DNA of 64,000 bases from Pseudomonas brassicacearum (GTDB lineage Bacteria > Pseudomonadota > Gammaproteobacteria > Pseudomonadales > Pseudomonadaceae): NCBI RefSeq assembly GCF_009601685.2, contig NZ_CP045701.2, positions 3,968,001 to 4,032,000 of the forward strand, in the 5' to 3' direction. Under the pieces are notes generated by a model. The model ran no database searches and was not told where the DNA came from. It worked only from the letters and a program-made list of their open reading frames with translations. The position numbers and the translations under genes were made by a program. Of this stretch, positions 9,099 to 18,962 are shown piece after piece (within the stretch, counting starts at the first letter, position 1; every line of letters begins with the position of its first letter).

Positions 9099-9983
9099 GT
9101 GTCCAAAGGCATCGTTCTATCGGTCTCGGCCTCTGCGCTGTTCGCCGTCATGTACTACTACACCTCGCTGCTCTCACCGCTGACCGGCGTGGAAATCTTC
9201 GGCTGGCGCATGCTGCTGACGATGCCCTGCATGACCGCATTCCTGCTGGTGACGCGGGAATGGAAACTGGTCACGGCGCTGATCCAACGCCTGATCGCCA
9301 CGCCACGGCTGTTGATCGCGGCGATCGCCTCGTCGGCGCTGATGGGCGCGCAACTGTGGCTGTTCATGTGGGCACCGCTCAATGGCTACAGCCTGGACGT
9401 GTCGCTGGGATACTTCCTGTTGCCGCTGTCGATGGTGCTGACCGGACGCATCGTTTATGGCGAACGCCTTTCCTATCTGCAGAAAGTCGCCGTGTTCTTC
9501 GCCACCCTGGGCGTGTTCAACGAGTTGTACCAAGTGGGTGGTTTCTCCTGGGCAACCTTGCTGGTGGTGCTCGGCTACCCGATCTATTTCATCCTGCGCA
9601 AACGCATCAAGACCGACAACCTGGGCGGGCTCTGGCTGGACATGACCCTGATGCTGCCTGTGGCGCTGTGGTTCGTGCAAAGCGGTGAACAGGGCCTCGA
9701 CGTTTTCGATCAATACCCGTGGCTGTCGCTGCTGATCCCGTTGCTCGGGGTGATCAGCGCCAGCGCGCTGGTGTCCTATATCGTCGCCAGTCGGCTGCTG
9801 CCGTTCAGCCTGTTCGGGCTGTTGAGTTATGTCGAACCGGTGTTGCTGCTGGGCGTTGCGCTGCTGTTGGGCGAAAGCATCAAGGCCGGTGAATGGCTGA
9901 CCTACATCCCCATCTGGATGGCGGTCGCGGTGCTGGTGTTCGAAGGGTTCAAGCATTTGGTGCGGCAGCAGCGCCGGACTTAA
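9099..9983 (+). CDS. rarD: RarD-type EamA family transporter
   Basis: A 294-aa inner membrane protein with about ten transmembrane helices, matching the RarD branch of the drug/metabolite transporter superfamily. Typical sequences are FAVMYYYTSLL in helix 1, GWRMLLT, the WAPLNGYSLDVSLGYFLLPLSMVL stretch (shown in part), VLGYPIYFILRK and SYVEPVLLLGVALLLGE. Substrates of RarD are not established; roles in export of small metabolites or chloramphenicol tolerance have been proposed. I chose the GTG at 9099 (MSKGIVLS) because family members start there and AGAG precedes it; a TTG at 9075 is possible. It ends shortly before a strong bidirectional terminator. Confidence 0.85.
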   Translation: MSKGIVLSVSASALFAVMYYYTSLLSPLTGVEIFGWRMLLTMPCMTAFLLVTREWKLVTALIQRLIATPRLLIAAIASSALMGAQLWLFMWAPLNGYSLDVSLGYFLLPLSMVLTGRIVYGERLSYLQKVAVFFATLGVFNELYQVGGFSWATLLVVLGYPIYFILRKRIKTDNLGGLWLDMTLMLPVALWFVQSGEQGLDVFDQYPWLSLLIPLLGVISASALVSYIVASRLLPFSLFGLLSYVEPVLLLGVALLLGESIKAGEWLTYIPIWMAVAVLVFEGFKHLVRQQRRT

Positions 9984-10022
9984 GGTCACCGCCTGACCAC
10001 AAGGGATTCTGTATTGGCAATG

Positions 10023-10059
10023 AAAAGCCCGCCCGGCATCACTGCCGGGCGGGCTTTTT
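10023..10059. terminator. Bidirectional rho-independent terminator between rarD and hppD
   Basis: AAAAGCCCGCCCGGCA pairs with TGCCGGGCGGGCTTTT around four bases, with A-run and T-run on the two sides, serving both convergent genes. Confidence 0.95.
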
Positions 10060-10072
10060 CATGGCTCAGGCC

Positions 10073-11149
10073 TTACTCGGTCGCCAGCACACCACGACGC
10101 ACCTGGTCGCGTTCGATGGATTCGAACAGCGCCTTGAAGTTGCCTTCGCCGAAACCATCGTCGCCCTTGCGCTGGATGAATTCGAAGAACACCGGCCCCA
10201 TCAGGGTTTCCGAGAAGATCTGCAGCAGCAGGCGTTTATCGCCCTGCTCGGAAGCACCGTCCAGCAGAATGCCCCGCGACTGCAATTCATCGACCGGTTC
10301 GCCGTGGTTCGGCAGGCGGCCTTCGAGCATTTCGTAGTAGGTGTCCGGCGGCGCGGTCATGAAGCGCATACCGATACTTTTCAGGTGATCCCAGGTCTTG
10401 ATCAGGTCATCGGTGAGGAAGGCCACGTGCTGGATGCCTTCGCCGTTGAACTGCATCAGGAACTCTTCGATCTGCCCGGCGCCCTTGGACGATTCTTCGT
10501 TCAACGGGATGCGGATCATGCCATCCGGGGCGGTCATGGCCTTGGAGGTCAGGCCGGTGTATTCGCCCTTGATGTCGAAGTAACGGATCTCGCGGAAGTT
10601 GAACAGTTTCTCGTAGAAGCCGGCCCAGTAGGCCATGCGCCCGCGATACACGTTGTGGGTCAGGTGGTCGATGATTTTCAGCCCCGCGCCCACCGGGTTG
10701 CGGTCAACGCCCTCGATGAACACAAAGTCGATGTCATAGATCGAGCTGCCTTCGCCAAAACGGTCGATCAGGTACAGCGGCGCACCGCCGATGCCTTTGA
10801 TCGCCGGCAGGTTCAGCTCCATCGGGCCGGTCTCGATGTGGATCGGCTGGGCGCCGAGTTCCAGGGCACGTTTGTAGGCCTTCTGTGAATCCTTGACCCG
10901 GAACGCCATGCCGCACACTGACGGACCGTGCTCGGCGGCAAAGTACGACGCCACGCTGTGGGGTTCGTTGTTGAGGATCAGGTTGATCGCGCCCTGGCGA
11001 TACAGGTGCACGTCCTTGGAGCGGTGGGTGGCCACTTTGGTGAAGCCCATGATCTCGAAGATCGGCTCCAGGGTGTTGGGGGTCGGGGATGCGAATTCGA
11101 TGAATTCGAAGCCCATCAGGCCCATGGGATTTTCGTATAGATCTGCCAT
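10073..11149 (-). CDS. hppD: 4-hydroxyphenylpyruvate dioxygenase
   Basis: A 358-aa non-haem Fe(II) dioxygenase that converts 4-hydroxyphenylpyruvate to homogentisate in tyrosine catabolism (and pyomelanin formation). The three iron ligands are visible: His162 in IIDHLTHNV, His241 in [11 protein letters not shown] and Glu323 in [10 protein letters not shown]. The two vicinal-oxygen-chelate repeats and the full family length are present. Start ATG at 11149 is preceded by GAGG. It stands alone here; homogentisate pathway genes are not adjacent. Transcription ends at the terminator at 10023-10059. Confidence 0.97.
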   Translation of the reverse strand: MADLYENPMGLMGFEFIEFASPTPNTLEPIFEIMGFTKVATHRSKDVHLYRQGAINLILNNEPHSVASYFAAEHGPSVCGMAFRVKDSQKAYKRALELGAQPIHIETGPMELNLPAIKGIGGAPLYLIDRFGEGSSIYDIDFVFIEGVDRNPVGAGLKIIDHLTHNVYRGRMAYWAGFYEKLFNFREIRYFDIKGEYTGLTSKAMTAPDGMIRIPLNEESSKGAGQIEEFLMQFNGEGIQHVAFLTDDLIKTWDHLKSIGMRFMTAPPDTYYEMLEGRLPNHGEPVDELQSRGILLDGASEQGDKRLLLQIFSETLMGPVFFEFIQRKGDDGFGEGNFKALFESIERDQVRRGVLATE

Positions 11150-11399
11150 GTCGGCGCCTCATCAGTCGGGTCAATTAACAAAAAACGTTAGTTGCTGGCC
11201 ATGCTGAGGACACGGGGCGGCGCGCAGGAAATGCCACGAACGCTGCGGGCGAGGAAATCGCCATAGATCAGTTGAAACCCAAGTATCTTCATTGTCGACC
11301 CAAGGCTCTTGCGGGCGAGGCTTCTGCTGCCAGAAGACGTTATTCTTATATGCGTAAATCGATTCTACACAGCGTAACCAGGTTTGTCCGCCTTCTGTA

Positions 11400-12344
11400 T
11401 CAAATCGCCTTTTTCTTCGACCGCGCAAGGGGTTTGTTGCACAGGAAAATGCCCAGCAGGATCACGCCCCCGCCCACACACATCAAGGCCGTGAGCCGTT
11501 CGTCCAGCAGCAGCGCCCCAAGCAGCACCGCCGTCAACGGATTGAGCGCGATGAACACCCCGGAACGGGTCGCGCCGATCCGGCGAATGCCGTCGTACCA
11601 GGCGATATAGGCCAGGGCCGAGCCCAGCACGCCGAGGTACAACAGGCTCAGCCATTGCTCCACATCCAGGCCGCGCAGGGCCTCGAAGCGAATCTCGCCG
11701 GCAGTCGCGCAGGCCAGCCACAACATCAGCGTGCCCAGCAGAATCGACCAGGTCACGGTCTGCAAGGGGCCGAGGCTTTCATTCAGGCTCCTGGAAAACA
11801 GCGAATAGATGCCCCAGCCCAGCACGCAGCCAAAAATCAGCAAATCGCCGATCCAGCCCTGCGCCGCGCCTTGCAACAGGGACGGATCACGACTGACGAT
11901 TACCAACCCCGCCCCACCGATGCACAGCATGATGCCCACCACTTTCAGGTGGCTGAGCCGCTCCTTGAACAACCACCAGGACGCCAGCCCGATCACCGCC
12001 GGGTTCAAGGCCACGATCAGCGAGGCCCGCGACGCATTGATGTACTGCAAGCCATAGAAGAAGCACAGGTTGTAGAAAAAGATGCCGAACAACCCCAGCG
12101 CGGCCAACTGCAGCCCCTGCTTCACACTGGGCCTGGCCAGCGGGATCCCAGCCAGGGCGAGAAACGCCAGCAGCGCGATGCTGGCCAGCAGGAAACGCAG
12201 GCTGGCGGCGAACATCGGCGCCAGGGCATCGGCAAGGATCCGACCGGCCACGAAGGTCCCGCCCCAGATCATGGTGACCATGGCGAGCTTCAAGTAGACC
12301 GGCAGGTCTGACGGGGTTGGGAGGGTTTGTTCGAAGGTTTTCAT
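11400..12344 (-). CDS. EamA/DMT family transporter
   Basis: A 314-aa integral membrane protein with two EamA repeats and about ten helices. Helix 1 carries MIWGGTFVAGR and the second repeat has GSALAYIAWYDGIRRIGATRSG, both characteristic of the 10-TM drug/metabolite exporters. The substrate is unknown. It is divergent from a LysR regulator at 12591, with a REP pair between; such pairs are often regulator and target, but no operator could be proven. Confidence 0.9.
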   Translation of the reverse strand: MKTFEQTLPTPSDLPVYLKLAMVTMIWGGTFVAGRILADALAPMFAASLRFLLASIALLAFLALAGIPLARPSVKQGLQLAALGLFGIFFYNLCFFYGLQYINASRASLIVALNPAVIGLASWWLFKERLSHLKVVGIMLCIGGAGLVIVSRDPSLLQGAAQGWIGDLLIFGCVLGWGIYSLFSRSLNESLGPLQTVTWSILLGTLMLWLACATAGEIRFEALRGLDVEQWLSLLYLGVLGSALAYIAWYDGIRRIGATRSGVFIALNPLTAVLLGALLLDERLTALMCVGGGVILLGIFLCNKPLARSKKKAI

Positions 12345-12401
12345 GGTTCACCACCACACATTAATGGGAACAACGCAAAACCTGTGGCGAGGGGGATTAA
12401 T

Positions 12402-12492
12402 TGTGGGAGCAAAGCTTGCTCGCGATGAAGGCGGCGCGATTCAGCAGGCAAACCGAGTCATCGCTCATCGCGAGCAAGCTTTGCTCCCACAG
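12402..12492. repeat. Inverted REP pair (BIME)
   Basis: Copies of GTGGGAGCAAAGCTTGCTCG face each other about 50 bases apart in the divergent region between the EamA transporter and the LysR gene. Confidence 0.85.
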
Positions 12493-12590
12493 GGTGGAAC
12501 CTTGCCACAGGTGTAGTGCTGCTTCCGGATTCAGGTCAGATACCTCATTATCTGGCTCATGCCTCGTCATCGTAAAATGAGCAATTACTC

Positions 12591-13454
12591 ATGACCCTCA
12601 CCCAACTCGAAATCTTCTCCCTGGTCGCCGAGCTGCGTGGCTTCACCGCGGCAGCCACACGATTGGGCATCGGCCAGTCAGCGGTATCCCACGCCATCAA
12701 ATCCCTGGAGCAAGAATTGGGCGTGGATTTGCTCAGGCGTCATCAGTCCCAGGTGGAACTCAGCGACATCGGCCAACAACTGCTGCTGCGGGCCCGGGCC
12801 ATGCTCGGGCTGGCCAACACCTTGCGCCAGGAAGCTGCCGATGCCCGGGGCATGCGCCGAGGCACCTTGCGCATCGGTTCGTTCGGGCCAACGTCATCGA
12901 TGAAGCTGTTGCCCGGTATCCTGCGGCGCTATCGAGACTTGCATCCGGGCATCGAAGTGCACATCGATGAGGGGCCCGACAGGCAGGTCATCCAATGGCT
13001 GGACGAGCGGCGGATCGACGTTGGCTTCGTGGTGCTGCCCGAGGAACGTTTCGATACGTTCATGCTGATGGAAGATCAGATGGTCGCCCTGTTGCCCACT
13101 CACCATCCCCTCGCCGCCCAGGCCCGCCTGAGCCTCAAGGATCTGTGCAACGACCCCTTCGTGCACACCGAGGCGGGATCGTCGGAGCTGGTTTCTCGCC
13201 TGTTCAATGCCGCCCGGCTGACCCCGAATGTGCGTTTTCGTTGTTCGCAACTGCTCAGCACCCTGGATATCGTCAGGCGCGGTGAGGCGGTGAGCGTGGT
13301 GTCCGAAGGCTCGTTGCCGGAGGGCAAAAACCCAGGCTTGGTCGTGCGCCCCTTATCGCCGCGGGTGCCGCGCCAGATTGGCCTGGCGGTATTGGACAGC
13401 CGCCAGGCCTCGCCCGCCACCCTGGCGTTTATCGAGCTAGCCCGGCAGTCATGA
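12591..13454 (+). CDS. LysR-family transcriptional regulator
   Basis: A 287-aa regulator. Residues 1-60 hold the winged helix-turn-helix (LTQLEIFSLVAELRGFTAAA, then GQSAVSHAIKSLEQELG), followed by a linker helix and the periplasmic-binding-like effector domain starting near residue 91 (TLRIGSFGPTSS). The ligand is unknown. The start lies at a TGAG-N6-CTCA imperfect palindrome that overlaps the ATG and could be part of autoregulation. Divergent from the EamA transporter, its likely target by position only. Confidence 0.92.
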   Translation: MTLTQLEIFSLVAELRGFTAAATRLGIGQSAVSHAIKSLEQELGVDLLRRHQSQVELSDIGQQLLLRARAMLGLANTLRQEAADARGMRRGTLRIGSFGPTSSMKLLPGILRRYRDLHPGIEVHIDEGPDRQVIQWLDERRIDVGFVVLPEERFDTFMLMEDQMVALLPTHHPLAAQARLSLKDLCNDPFVHTEAGSSELVSRLFNAARLTPNVRFRCSQLLSTLDIVRRGEAVSVVSEGSLPEGKNPGLVVRPLSPRVPRQIGLAVLDSRQASPATLAFIELARQS

Positions 13455-13514
13455 GCCCAGCATCAAACCTGTGGCAGCATGGCATTGAACCTGGGGGAGA
13501 GCCTGGCATTGAAC

Positions 13515-13606
13515 CTGTGGGAGCAAAGCTTGCTCGCGATGAACGCACCTCGGTTCCCCAGGTGGACCGCATGATCGTTCATCGCGGGCAAGCCTTGCTC
13601 CCACAG
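13515..13606. repeat. Inverted REP pair (BIME)
   Basis: Two facing REP copies between the LysR gene and the EAL gene, with a further TTGCTCCCACA half copy just after. An open frame runs through this repeat into the EAL gene, but it is not part of that protein. Confidence 0.85.
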
Positions 13607-13726
13607 ACCTTGCTCCCACAAACCTCGCCCACAGTCACGCTGCGGTCAGCAAGCACTCGGCGGGCCATCTATCATGGTCGGCATGCGACGTTTCCCCCTC
13701 ATCCCTTTTCTTCTCAGGTTGTGCCG

Positions 13727-15271
13727 ATGCCCTTGACCTCCCCACGCTCGCACACCCGGCCCCGTCGCTATCTCCTCACCCTGCTTTGCGGTCTGGTACC
13801 GATGCTGTCAGGACTGGCCATTTTGTACATGCAGGCCGAAAGGACCCTGGCGCAACACACCCGCCAGACCGCCGAGGAACTGGTCAGGCAGATCGAGCTG
13901 ATGCTCGACAACACAGCCTTGGCGGCCCGTGAACTATTACCCCTGGCCGGGCAGCCCTGCGAAGTGGTGAAGCTGGCATTACGCGAGCAAGTGACACGCC
14001 GGCCCTTCGTCCGTTCGACCAACCTTACCTGGGATAACAACCTGTATTGCAGCTCGCTGTTCGGTGCCTTCGAGGAGCGCATCATCCCGAGCGACTACCA
14101 TCGAGGCACCTTGTGGCTCATGGACGGCAACCCGGTCACGCCGGACACCGCGCTACTGATCTACCGGCTCAATGAGGGCCGCCAAGGCGCCTTGGCCACG
14201 CTTGATGGGTATCACTTGGCGAACGTCTTGCGCTTGATCGGCCGTCAGACCCGACTATGGCTGCAAGTCGGGCCGAATTGGCTGGCGGCGGACGGCAAGG
14301 TCCGGCAGCTACCTCTGCCCGTGCTGCCGGTCGCGCAGAGCGGCCTCGCCTCATCACGCTATCCCTTCAATGTTGAAGCAGGCTTTGATGAAGGAGAAGT
14401 CTGGCGCTATATAGCCCGGGAATATCCACCGTTGTTCAGCCTGCTGATCTTCTTCGGTGCCATCGCCGGAGCACTCGGCCACTGGCTGCAAAAACGCGCC
14501 TCCTCGCCCAGTCGTGAATTGCAACGGGCCCTGGAAGCCGGCGAGTTCGTGCCCTATCTGCAACCGGTCGTACACAGCGACAGCAAACGCTGGGCCGGCG
14601 TCGAAGTGCTGATGCGCTGGAACCACCCCAAGGAAGGCCTCGTTCGCCCGGACCTGTTCATTCCATTCGCCGAACACAGCGGCCTGATCGTACCGATGAC
14701 CCGGGCGCTGATGCAGCAGACCATACGCCTGCTGGCACCGCTGGCGCCTCAACTCCAAGCGCCGTTTCATGTCGGCATCAACATCACCGCCCGCCACTGC
14801 CAGGATCTGGCGCTGGTGGACGATTGTCGCGAATTTCTCGACGCCTTCGCCCCAGGTACGATTGCCCTGGTGCTGGAGTTGACCGAGCGGGAGCTGATCG
14901 AACCTACCCCGGTTACCCGGCAACTGTTCGACCAACTGCGGGAGCTTGGGGTCAAGATCGCCCTCGACGATTTCGGCACCGGTCATTCCAGCCTGGCGTA
15001 CTTGCGCCAGTTCAACGTGGACTTCTTGAAGATCGACCAGAGTTTTGTCGCGATGATCGGTGCCGATAGCCTGTCACGGCACCTGCTCGACAGCATCATC
15101 GAACTGTCAGGCAAGCTGGGCCTGGACATGGTGGCCGAGGGCGTCGAAACCGTCGAGCAAAGCGACTACCTGAGCGCCCACGGGGTGAACTTTCTACAGG
15201 GTTATCTATTTGGCCGGCCGATTAGCGGGCAGGCGTTCATTGAGACCTTGACCGGCACTAATGGCAGTTAA
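13727..15271 (+). CDS. CSS-motif/EAL domain c-di-GMP phosphodiesterase
   Basis: A 514-aa inner membrane enzyme expected to hydrolyse c-di-GMP. Order: TM1 about residues 17-37, a periplasmic CSS-motif domain (NLYCSSLFGAFEE near residue 110, with a second Cys in GQPCEVV near 80), TM2 about 230-250, then the EAL domain from about 265 to 505. The catalytic signature is EVL (GVEVLMRW) instead of EAL, a common active variant, and the metal and catalytic residues are kept in NITARH, ELTEREL, DDFGTGHSS, FLKIDQSFV and VAEGVET. In known CSS-EAL proteins the periplasmic Cys pair senses DsbA/DsbB redox state and the reduced form is active. The ATG at 13727 is supported by CAGG and by family length; longer in-frame starts run through a REP element. 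Confidence 0.92.
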   Translation: MPLTSPRSHTRPRRYLLTLLCGLVPMLSGLAILYMQAERTLAQHTRQTAEELVRQIELMLDNTALAARELLPLAGQPCEVVKLALREQVTRRPFVRSTNLTWDNNLYCSSLFGAFEERIIPSDYHRGTLWLMDGNPVTPDTALLIYRLNEGRQGALATLDGYHLANVLRLIGRQTRLWLQVGPNWLAADGKVRQLPLPVLPVAQSGLASSRYPFNVEAGFDEGEVWRYIAREYPPLFSLLIFFGAIAGALGHWLQKRASSPSRELQRALEAGEFVPYLQPVVHSDSKRWAGVEVLMRWNHPKEGLVRPDLFIPFAEHSGLIVPMTRALMQQTIRLLAPLAPQLQAPFHVGINITARHCQDLALVDDCREFLDAFAPGTIALVLELTERELIEPTPVTRQLFDQLRELGVKIALDDFGTGHSSLAYLRQFNVDFLKIDQSFVAMIGADSLSRHLLDSIIELSGKLGLDMVAEGVETVEQSDYLSAHGVNFLQGYLFGRPISGQAFIETLTGTNGS

Positions 15272-15482
15272 CCACCGCCTATCCATTGACTACGATGCCC
15301 AACTGATAAAAGCTCTTGCTGTTGTTACATAACGAAAAAGTTACGATTTACACTTTCCGGATTAACTACTACAATTTTTCTACCTGTGCCAGATAGCAGG
15401 AGAGTCATTAACACCAAGGCGCTTGGCTTATAGCTTTGTTTGCGGTTGGTATCAGCCAAATATTTTGATTGGAGTAACGATT

Positions 15483-15848
15483 TTGTCCAGACTCGCTGAA
15501 TTTCGTGCAGCCGAAAAGGCCCTTCAAGAACAGCTCAAGCAGTTGGAGTCGCTGAAGAACGATGCCGGGCTCAAGAAGGAAATCGAATTCGAGGAAAAGC
15601 TCCAGGGACTGATGAAAACCTACGGCAAAAGCCTGCGCGACATCGTCGCGATCCTCGACCCGAGCCCGTCCAAGGCAAGCCTGCAATCGACCAAACCCAC
15701 CAAGACCCGCCGTGCGCGAGTGGTAAAGGTTTACCAGAACCCGCACACCGGCGAGTTGATCGAGACCAAGGGCGGCAATCACCGCGGCCTGAAAGCCTGG
15801 AAAGAACAGTACGGTGCAGCTACCGTCGATTCCTGGTTGCGTGGTTGA
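15483..15848 (+). CDS. H-NS-like xenogeneic silencer of the MvaT/MvaU family
   Basis: A 121-aa nucleoid protein. The N-terminal half is the coiled-coil dimerisation domain (LAEFRAAEKALQEQLKQLE), and the C-terminal half is the DNA-binding domain with the family signature NPHTGELIETKGGNHRGLKAWKE (in part). The N-terminus matches the MvaU/MvaV branch rather than MvaT itself. These proteins bind AT-rich DNA and silence acquired genes, and control cyclic-di-GMP, biofilm and secondary metabolite genes. The start is TTG at 15483 with GGAG eight bases upstream; the upstream in-frame ATG at 15423 gives residues not found in the family. The 200-bp upstream region is AT-rich, which fits autoregulation. 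Confidence 0.93.
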   Translation: MSRLAEFRAAEKALQEQLKQLESLKNDAGLKKEIEFEEKLQGLMKTYGKSLRDIVAILDPSPSKASLQSTKPTKTRRARVVKVYQNPHTGELIETKGGNHRGLKAWKEQYGAATVDSWLRG

Positions 15849-15877
15849 CAGTGCGTGATTGACAGCCTCCAGGATGC

Positions 15878-15909
15878 AAAAAAGCCCTGAATACACTCAG
15901 GGCTTTTTT
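15878..15909. terminator. Bidirectional terminator after the MvaT/MvaU gene
   Basis: AAAAAAGCCCTGA and TCAGGGCTTTTTT form a stem with a six-base loop, between the convergent H-NS-like gene and the minus-strand exported protein gene. Confidence 0.93.
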
Positions 15910-15957
15910 ATGGGCTAAACTTTTGGATTAAACCCCGGACGTATTACGCTGACGGCG

Positions 15958-16485
15958 TTATAGTTTCAAACTATTTCGCACCGACTGTATTTCATCCTGG
16001 CTTTCAACAAACACCTGCGCCTGCCCTGCATAGGACAGCACATAAGCCTTGCCCTCATTCAGTGCCGCGACGAGTGTCTGAGACAATACATGCCGTCCGT
16101 TTTGCGTGATCGTGCAAGTGGTTTCCAATGCAGTTACGCCCCCCAACATGGAAGCATGGATCTTAGTGCAGACACTTTGGTAACCACCCTTGAAAAAATC
16201 CTTCTGGATTGATTTGCGCATTTCCAGCAACACGCCTTGCAAGTTGACCTGGTGATCGGGCTCGACGGTGGTCGTGGTCAGTTCCATGACCATCACGGCA
16301 TTGCCTGCCGAATCGCTCTTGGTTGCACGTTGTCGCAAGGGGCCGGGCGACGCTGCATCGGCAGGCAGCGGTTCGACAACCCAGCCTTGAGGCCAGGCAA
16401 CCTGCGGTTCCTCCGCCTGGACGCCACCGACACTCGCAACGCAGGCAAACAGCAGGACAAACAGTGAAAAGAACGGTCGAATCAT
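15958..16485 (-). CDS. Exported protein, probable DUF4946 family
   Basis: A 175-aa protein with a signal peptide (MIRPFFSLFVLLFACVASVG, cleavage near VQA-EE). The mature part has a W-P-x-G-W-x-V strand, RQRATKSD, LLEMRKSIQKDFFKGGYQS and a pair of cysteines (VCTKIHA and TTCTITQNG) probably forming a disulphide in the periplasm. This resembles the DUF4946 family, common in Pseudomonas and without known function. The ATG at 16485 is chosen because the signal peptide starts there; the longer in-frame start has no signal-peptide logic. Confidence 0.8.
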   Translation of the reverse strand: MIRPFFSLFVLLFACVASVGGVQAEEPQVAWPQGWVVEPLPADAASPGPLRQRATKSDSAGNAVMVMELTTTTVEPDHQVNLQGVLLEMRKSIQKDFFKGGYQSVCTKIHASMLGGVTALETTCTITQNGRHVLSQTLVAALNEGKAYVLSYAGQAQVFVESQDEIQSVRNSLKL

Positions 16486-16679
16486 TGCGTTGGCACTCAA
16501 GGGCGAATCGTAAAGTCTGAAGCCCGCAACAAAACCAGGCAATAGCCACACGCGGTTTGGCGACACCGCGCCCCTTGCGTATCATGGGCGCACCTGCAAG
16601 GAAGCCGTCTGACGCAAGCCCAGGAACCGTCGCAACCAAACTTGCGACGCCGTTTGCCCCACTTATTTCCGGAGGGCCC

Positions 16680-17201
16680 ATGAGCCTGCACGAACTCAAT
16701 ACTTTCCCTGGCGTCACCGCCCAACCCGACGCCGCCACGGCCAAGTTCGTCTTCAACCACACCATGCTGCGGGTCAAGGACATCACCCGGTCCCTGGATT
16801 TCTACACCCGCGTGCTGGGTTTCTCCCTGGTGGAGAAACGCGACTTCCCGGAGGCCGAATTCAGCCTGTATTTCCTGGCCCTGGTGGACAAGAACCAGAT
16901 CCCGGCGGACGCAGCGGCGCGGACCGAATGGATGAAGTCGATCCCTGGCATCCTGGAATTGACCCACAACCACGGCACCGAAAGCGACCCGGCGTTCGCC
17001 TACCATAACGGCAACACCGACCCACGCGGTTTCGGTCACATCTGCATCTCGGTACCGGACGTCGTTGCCGCCTGCGAGCGCTTCGAAGCACTGGGCTGCG
17101 ATTTCCAGAAACGCCTGAGCGACGGTCGCATGAAAAGCCTGGCGTTCATCAAGGACCCGGATGGCTACTGGGTTGAAATCATCCAGCCTGCGCCGTTGTA
17201 A
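16680..17201 (+). CDS. gloA: Lactoylglutathione lyase (glyoxalase I)
   Basis: A 173-aa metalloenzyme that isomerises the methylglyoxal-glutathione hemithioacetal to S-lactoylglutathione, a detoxification step. The four metal ligands are visible: His27 (NHTMLRVKD), Glu93 (ILELTHNHG), His120 ([10 protein letters not shown]) and Glu166 (YWVEIIQP). The longer form with the [11 protein letters not shown] loop is the plant/Pseudomonas class that is often Zn-dependent. GGAGG five bases before the ATG at 16680 fixes the start. Ends before a strong terminator. Confidence 0.96.
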   Translation: MSLHELNTFPGVTAQPDAATAKFVFNHTMLRVKDITRSLDFYTRVLGFSLVEKRDFPEAEFSLYFLALVDKNQIPADAAARTEWMKSIPGILELTHNHGTESDPAFAYHNGNTDPRGFGHICISVPDVVAACERFEALGCDFQKRLSDGRMKSLAFIKDPDGYWVEIIQPAPL

Positions 17202-17220
17202 GCCTCACCAACGTGACCCA

Positions 17221-17263
17221 AAACAAAACCCCATGAGCCAGGCTCATGGGGTTTTGTTTTTTC
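17221..17263. terminator. Bidirectional terminator between gloA and ahpF
   Basis: CAAAACCCCATGAGCC and GGCTCATGGGGTTTTG form a long stem followed by TTTTTT on the plus strand and preceded by an A-rich run. Confidence 0.95.
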
Positions 17264-17276
17264 CGGTATCGGTTGT

Positions 17277-18839
17277 TCAGGCCGGCGCAGAGGTACGGAT
17301 CAGGTGGTCGAAGGCGCTCAGCGAAGCCTTGGCGCCCTCGCCCACGGCAATCACGATCTGCTTGTACGGCACGGTGGTCACGTCACCGGCGGCGAACACG
17401 CCAGGGATCGAGGTTTCACCCCGGGCGTCGACGATAATCTCACCCCGTGGCGACAGCTCGACGGTGCCTTTGAGCCAATCGGTGTTGGGCAACAGGCCGA
17501 TCTGCACGAAGATCCCTTCCAGCGCCACATCGCGCACTTCACCGCTCGGACGGTCCTTGTAGCGCAAGCCATTGACCTTCTGGCCATCCCCCGTCACTTC
17601 GGTGGTCTGGGCGTTGGTAATCACCGTCACGTTCGGCAGGCTGTGCAGTTTGCGCTGCAACACCGCGTCGGCACGCAATTGCACATCGAACTCCAGCAAG
17701 GTGACGTGGGCGACGATACCGGCCAGGTCGATGGCCGCCTCGACGCCGGAGTTACCACCGCCGATCACCGCCACGCGCTTGCCTTTGAACAGCGGGCCGT
17801 CGCAGTGCGGGCAGTACGCCACGCCCTTGTTGCGATACTGCTGCTCGCCCGGCACGTTCATTTCACGCCAGCGGGCACCGGTCGCCAGGATCACGGTCTT
17901 GGCCTTGAGGCTCGCACCGCTGGCGAACTTGATCTCATGCAGCCCGCCGTCCTTGCCTGGTACCAAGGCGTCGGCACGTTGCAGGTTCATGATGTCCACG
18001 TCGTACTGCTTGACGTGTTCTTCCAGGGCGACGGCCAGTTTCGGCCCTTCGGTTTCCTGAACAGAGATGAAGTTCTCGATGGCCATGGTGTCGAGCACCT
18101 GGCCGCCGAAACGTTCGGCCGCCACGCCGGTGCGGATACCTTTACGGGCCGCATAGATCGCCGCCGAAGCACCGGCCGGGCCACCGCCGACCACCAGCAC
18201 ATCAAAGGCATCCTTGGCGCTGATTTTCTCGGCCTGGCGCTCGATGCCGCTGGTGTCGATCTTGGCAAGAATCTCTTCCAGGCCCATGCGGCCCTGGCCG
18301 AAGTTCACACCATTGAGGTACACACTGGGCACGGCCATGATCTGGCGTTCATCGACTTCGGCCTGGAACAGCGCGCCGTCGATGGCAACGTGGCGAATGT
18401 TCGGGTTCAGCACCGCCATCAGGTTCAGCGCCTGGACCACGTCCGGGCAGTTCTGGCACGACAGCGAGAAATAGGTCTCGAAGTTGAACTCGCCCTTGAG
18501 AGAGCGAACCTGTTCGATGACGTCGGCACTGGCCTTCGAAGGATGACCGCCCACTTGCAGCAAGGCTAACACCAGCGAAGTGAATTCGTGGCCCATGGGA
18601 ATGCCGGCAAAACGCAGGCTGATATCGGCTCCCGGGCGATTCAACGAAAACGAAGGCTTGCGCTCATCGCTGCCGTTGTCGAGCAAGGTAATCTGGTGGG
18701 AAAGACTGGCAACGTCTTGGAGTAGCGCGAGCATTTCCTGGGATTTCGCACCGTCGTCGAGGGAGGCGACGATCTCGATCGGCTGGGTGACCCGTTCCAG
18801 GTATGACTTCAACTGAGCTTTAAGATTGGCGTCCAACAT
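17277..18839 (-). CDS. ahpF: Alkyl hydroperoxide reductase subunit F
   Basis: A 520-aa FAD flavoprotein disulphide reductase that recycles AhpC with NADH. The N-terminal double thioredoxin fold carries the redox pair CQNC (residues 128-131). The FAD site begins at [14 protein letters not shown] near 215, the NADH site at [14 protein letters not shown] near 357, and the thioredoxin-reductase-like active pair is CPHC near 345. Start ATG at 18839 ([11 protein letters not shown]) matches the family; an ATG 15 bases upstream has no ribosome site. A terminator separates it from ahpC, so it probably has its own promoter or depends on read-through. Confidence 0.96.
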   Translation of the reverse strand: MLDANLKAQLKSYLERVTQPIEIVASLDDGAKSQEMLALLQDVASLSHQITLLDNGSDERKPSFSLNRPGADISLRFAGIPMGHEFTSLVLALLQVGGHPSKASADVIEQVRSLKGEFNFETYFSLSCQNCPDVVQALNLMAVLNPNIRHVAIDGALFQAEVDERQIMAVPSVYLNGVNFGQGRMGLEEILAKIDTSGIERQAEKISAKDAFDVLVVGGGPAGASAAIYAARKGIRTGVAAERFGGQVLDTMAIENFISVQETEGPKLAVALEEHVKQYDVDIMNLQRADALVPGKDGGLHEIKFASGASLKAKTVILATGARWREMNVPGEQQYRNKGVAYCPHCDGPLFKGKRVAVIGGGNSGVEAAIDLAGIVAHVTLLEFDVQLRADAVLQRKLHSLPNVTVITNAQTTEVTGDGQKVNGLRYKDRPSGEVRDVALEGIFVQIGLLPNTDWLKGTVELSPRGEIIVDARGETSIPGVFAAGDVTTVPYKQIVIAVGEGAKASLSAFDHLIRTSAPA

Positions 18840-18869
18840 ACGGGCGATTTCCATTTTTGAATTTCAGAA

Positions 18870-18907
18870 AAAACAACGCCCGAGCGAATCTCGCCCGGGC
18901 GTTTTTT
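18870..18907. terminator. Terminator between ahpC and ahpF
   Basis: ACGCCCGAGCGA and TCGCCCGGGCGT form a 12-bp stem with one mismatch, flanked by an A-run and a T-run, so it can work in both directions. It lies between ahpC and ahpF, partly uncoupling them. Confidence 0.88.
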
Positions 18908-18962
18908 GTGGGCGGTGCAGCTTGCTTAGGTGCGGATGACCGCCCTCAAGGGGAGCACGGTC

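Noticed and set aside
13451..13726. N-terminal extension of the EAL protein
   Set aside because: The in-frame extension is translated from a REP pair and overlaps the LysR stop; the signal and first helix begin at 13727.
17304..18569. A 421-codon plus-strand frame opposite ahpF
   Set aside because: Antisense shadow of ahpF with low-complexity His/Gly/Gln composition and no ribosome site.
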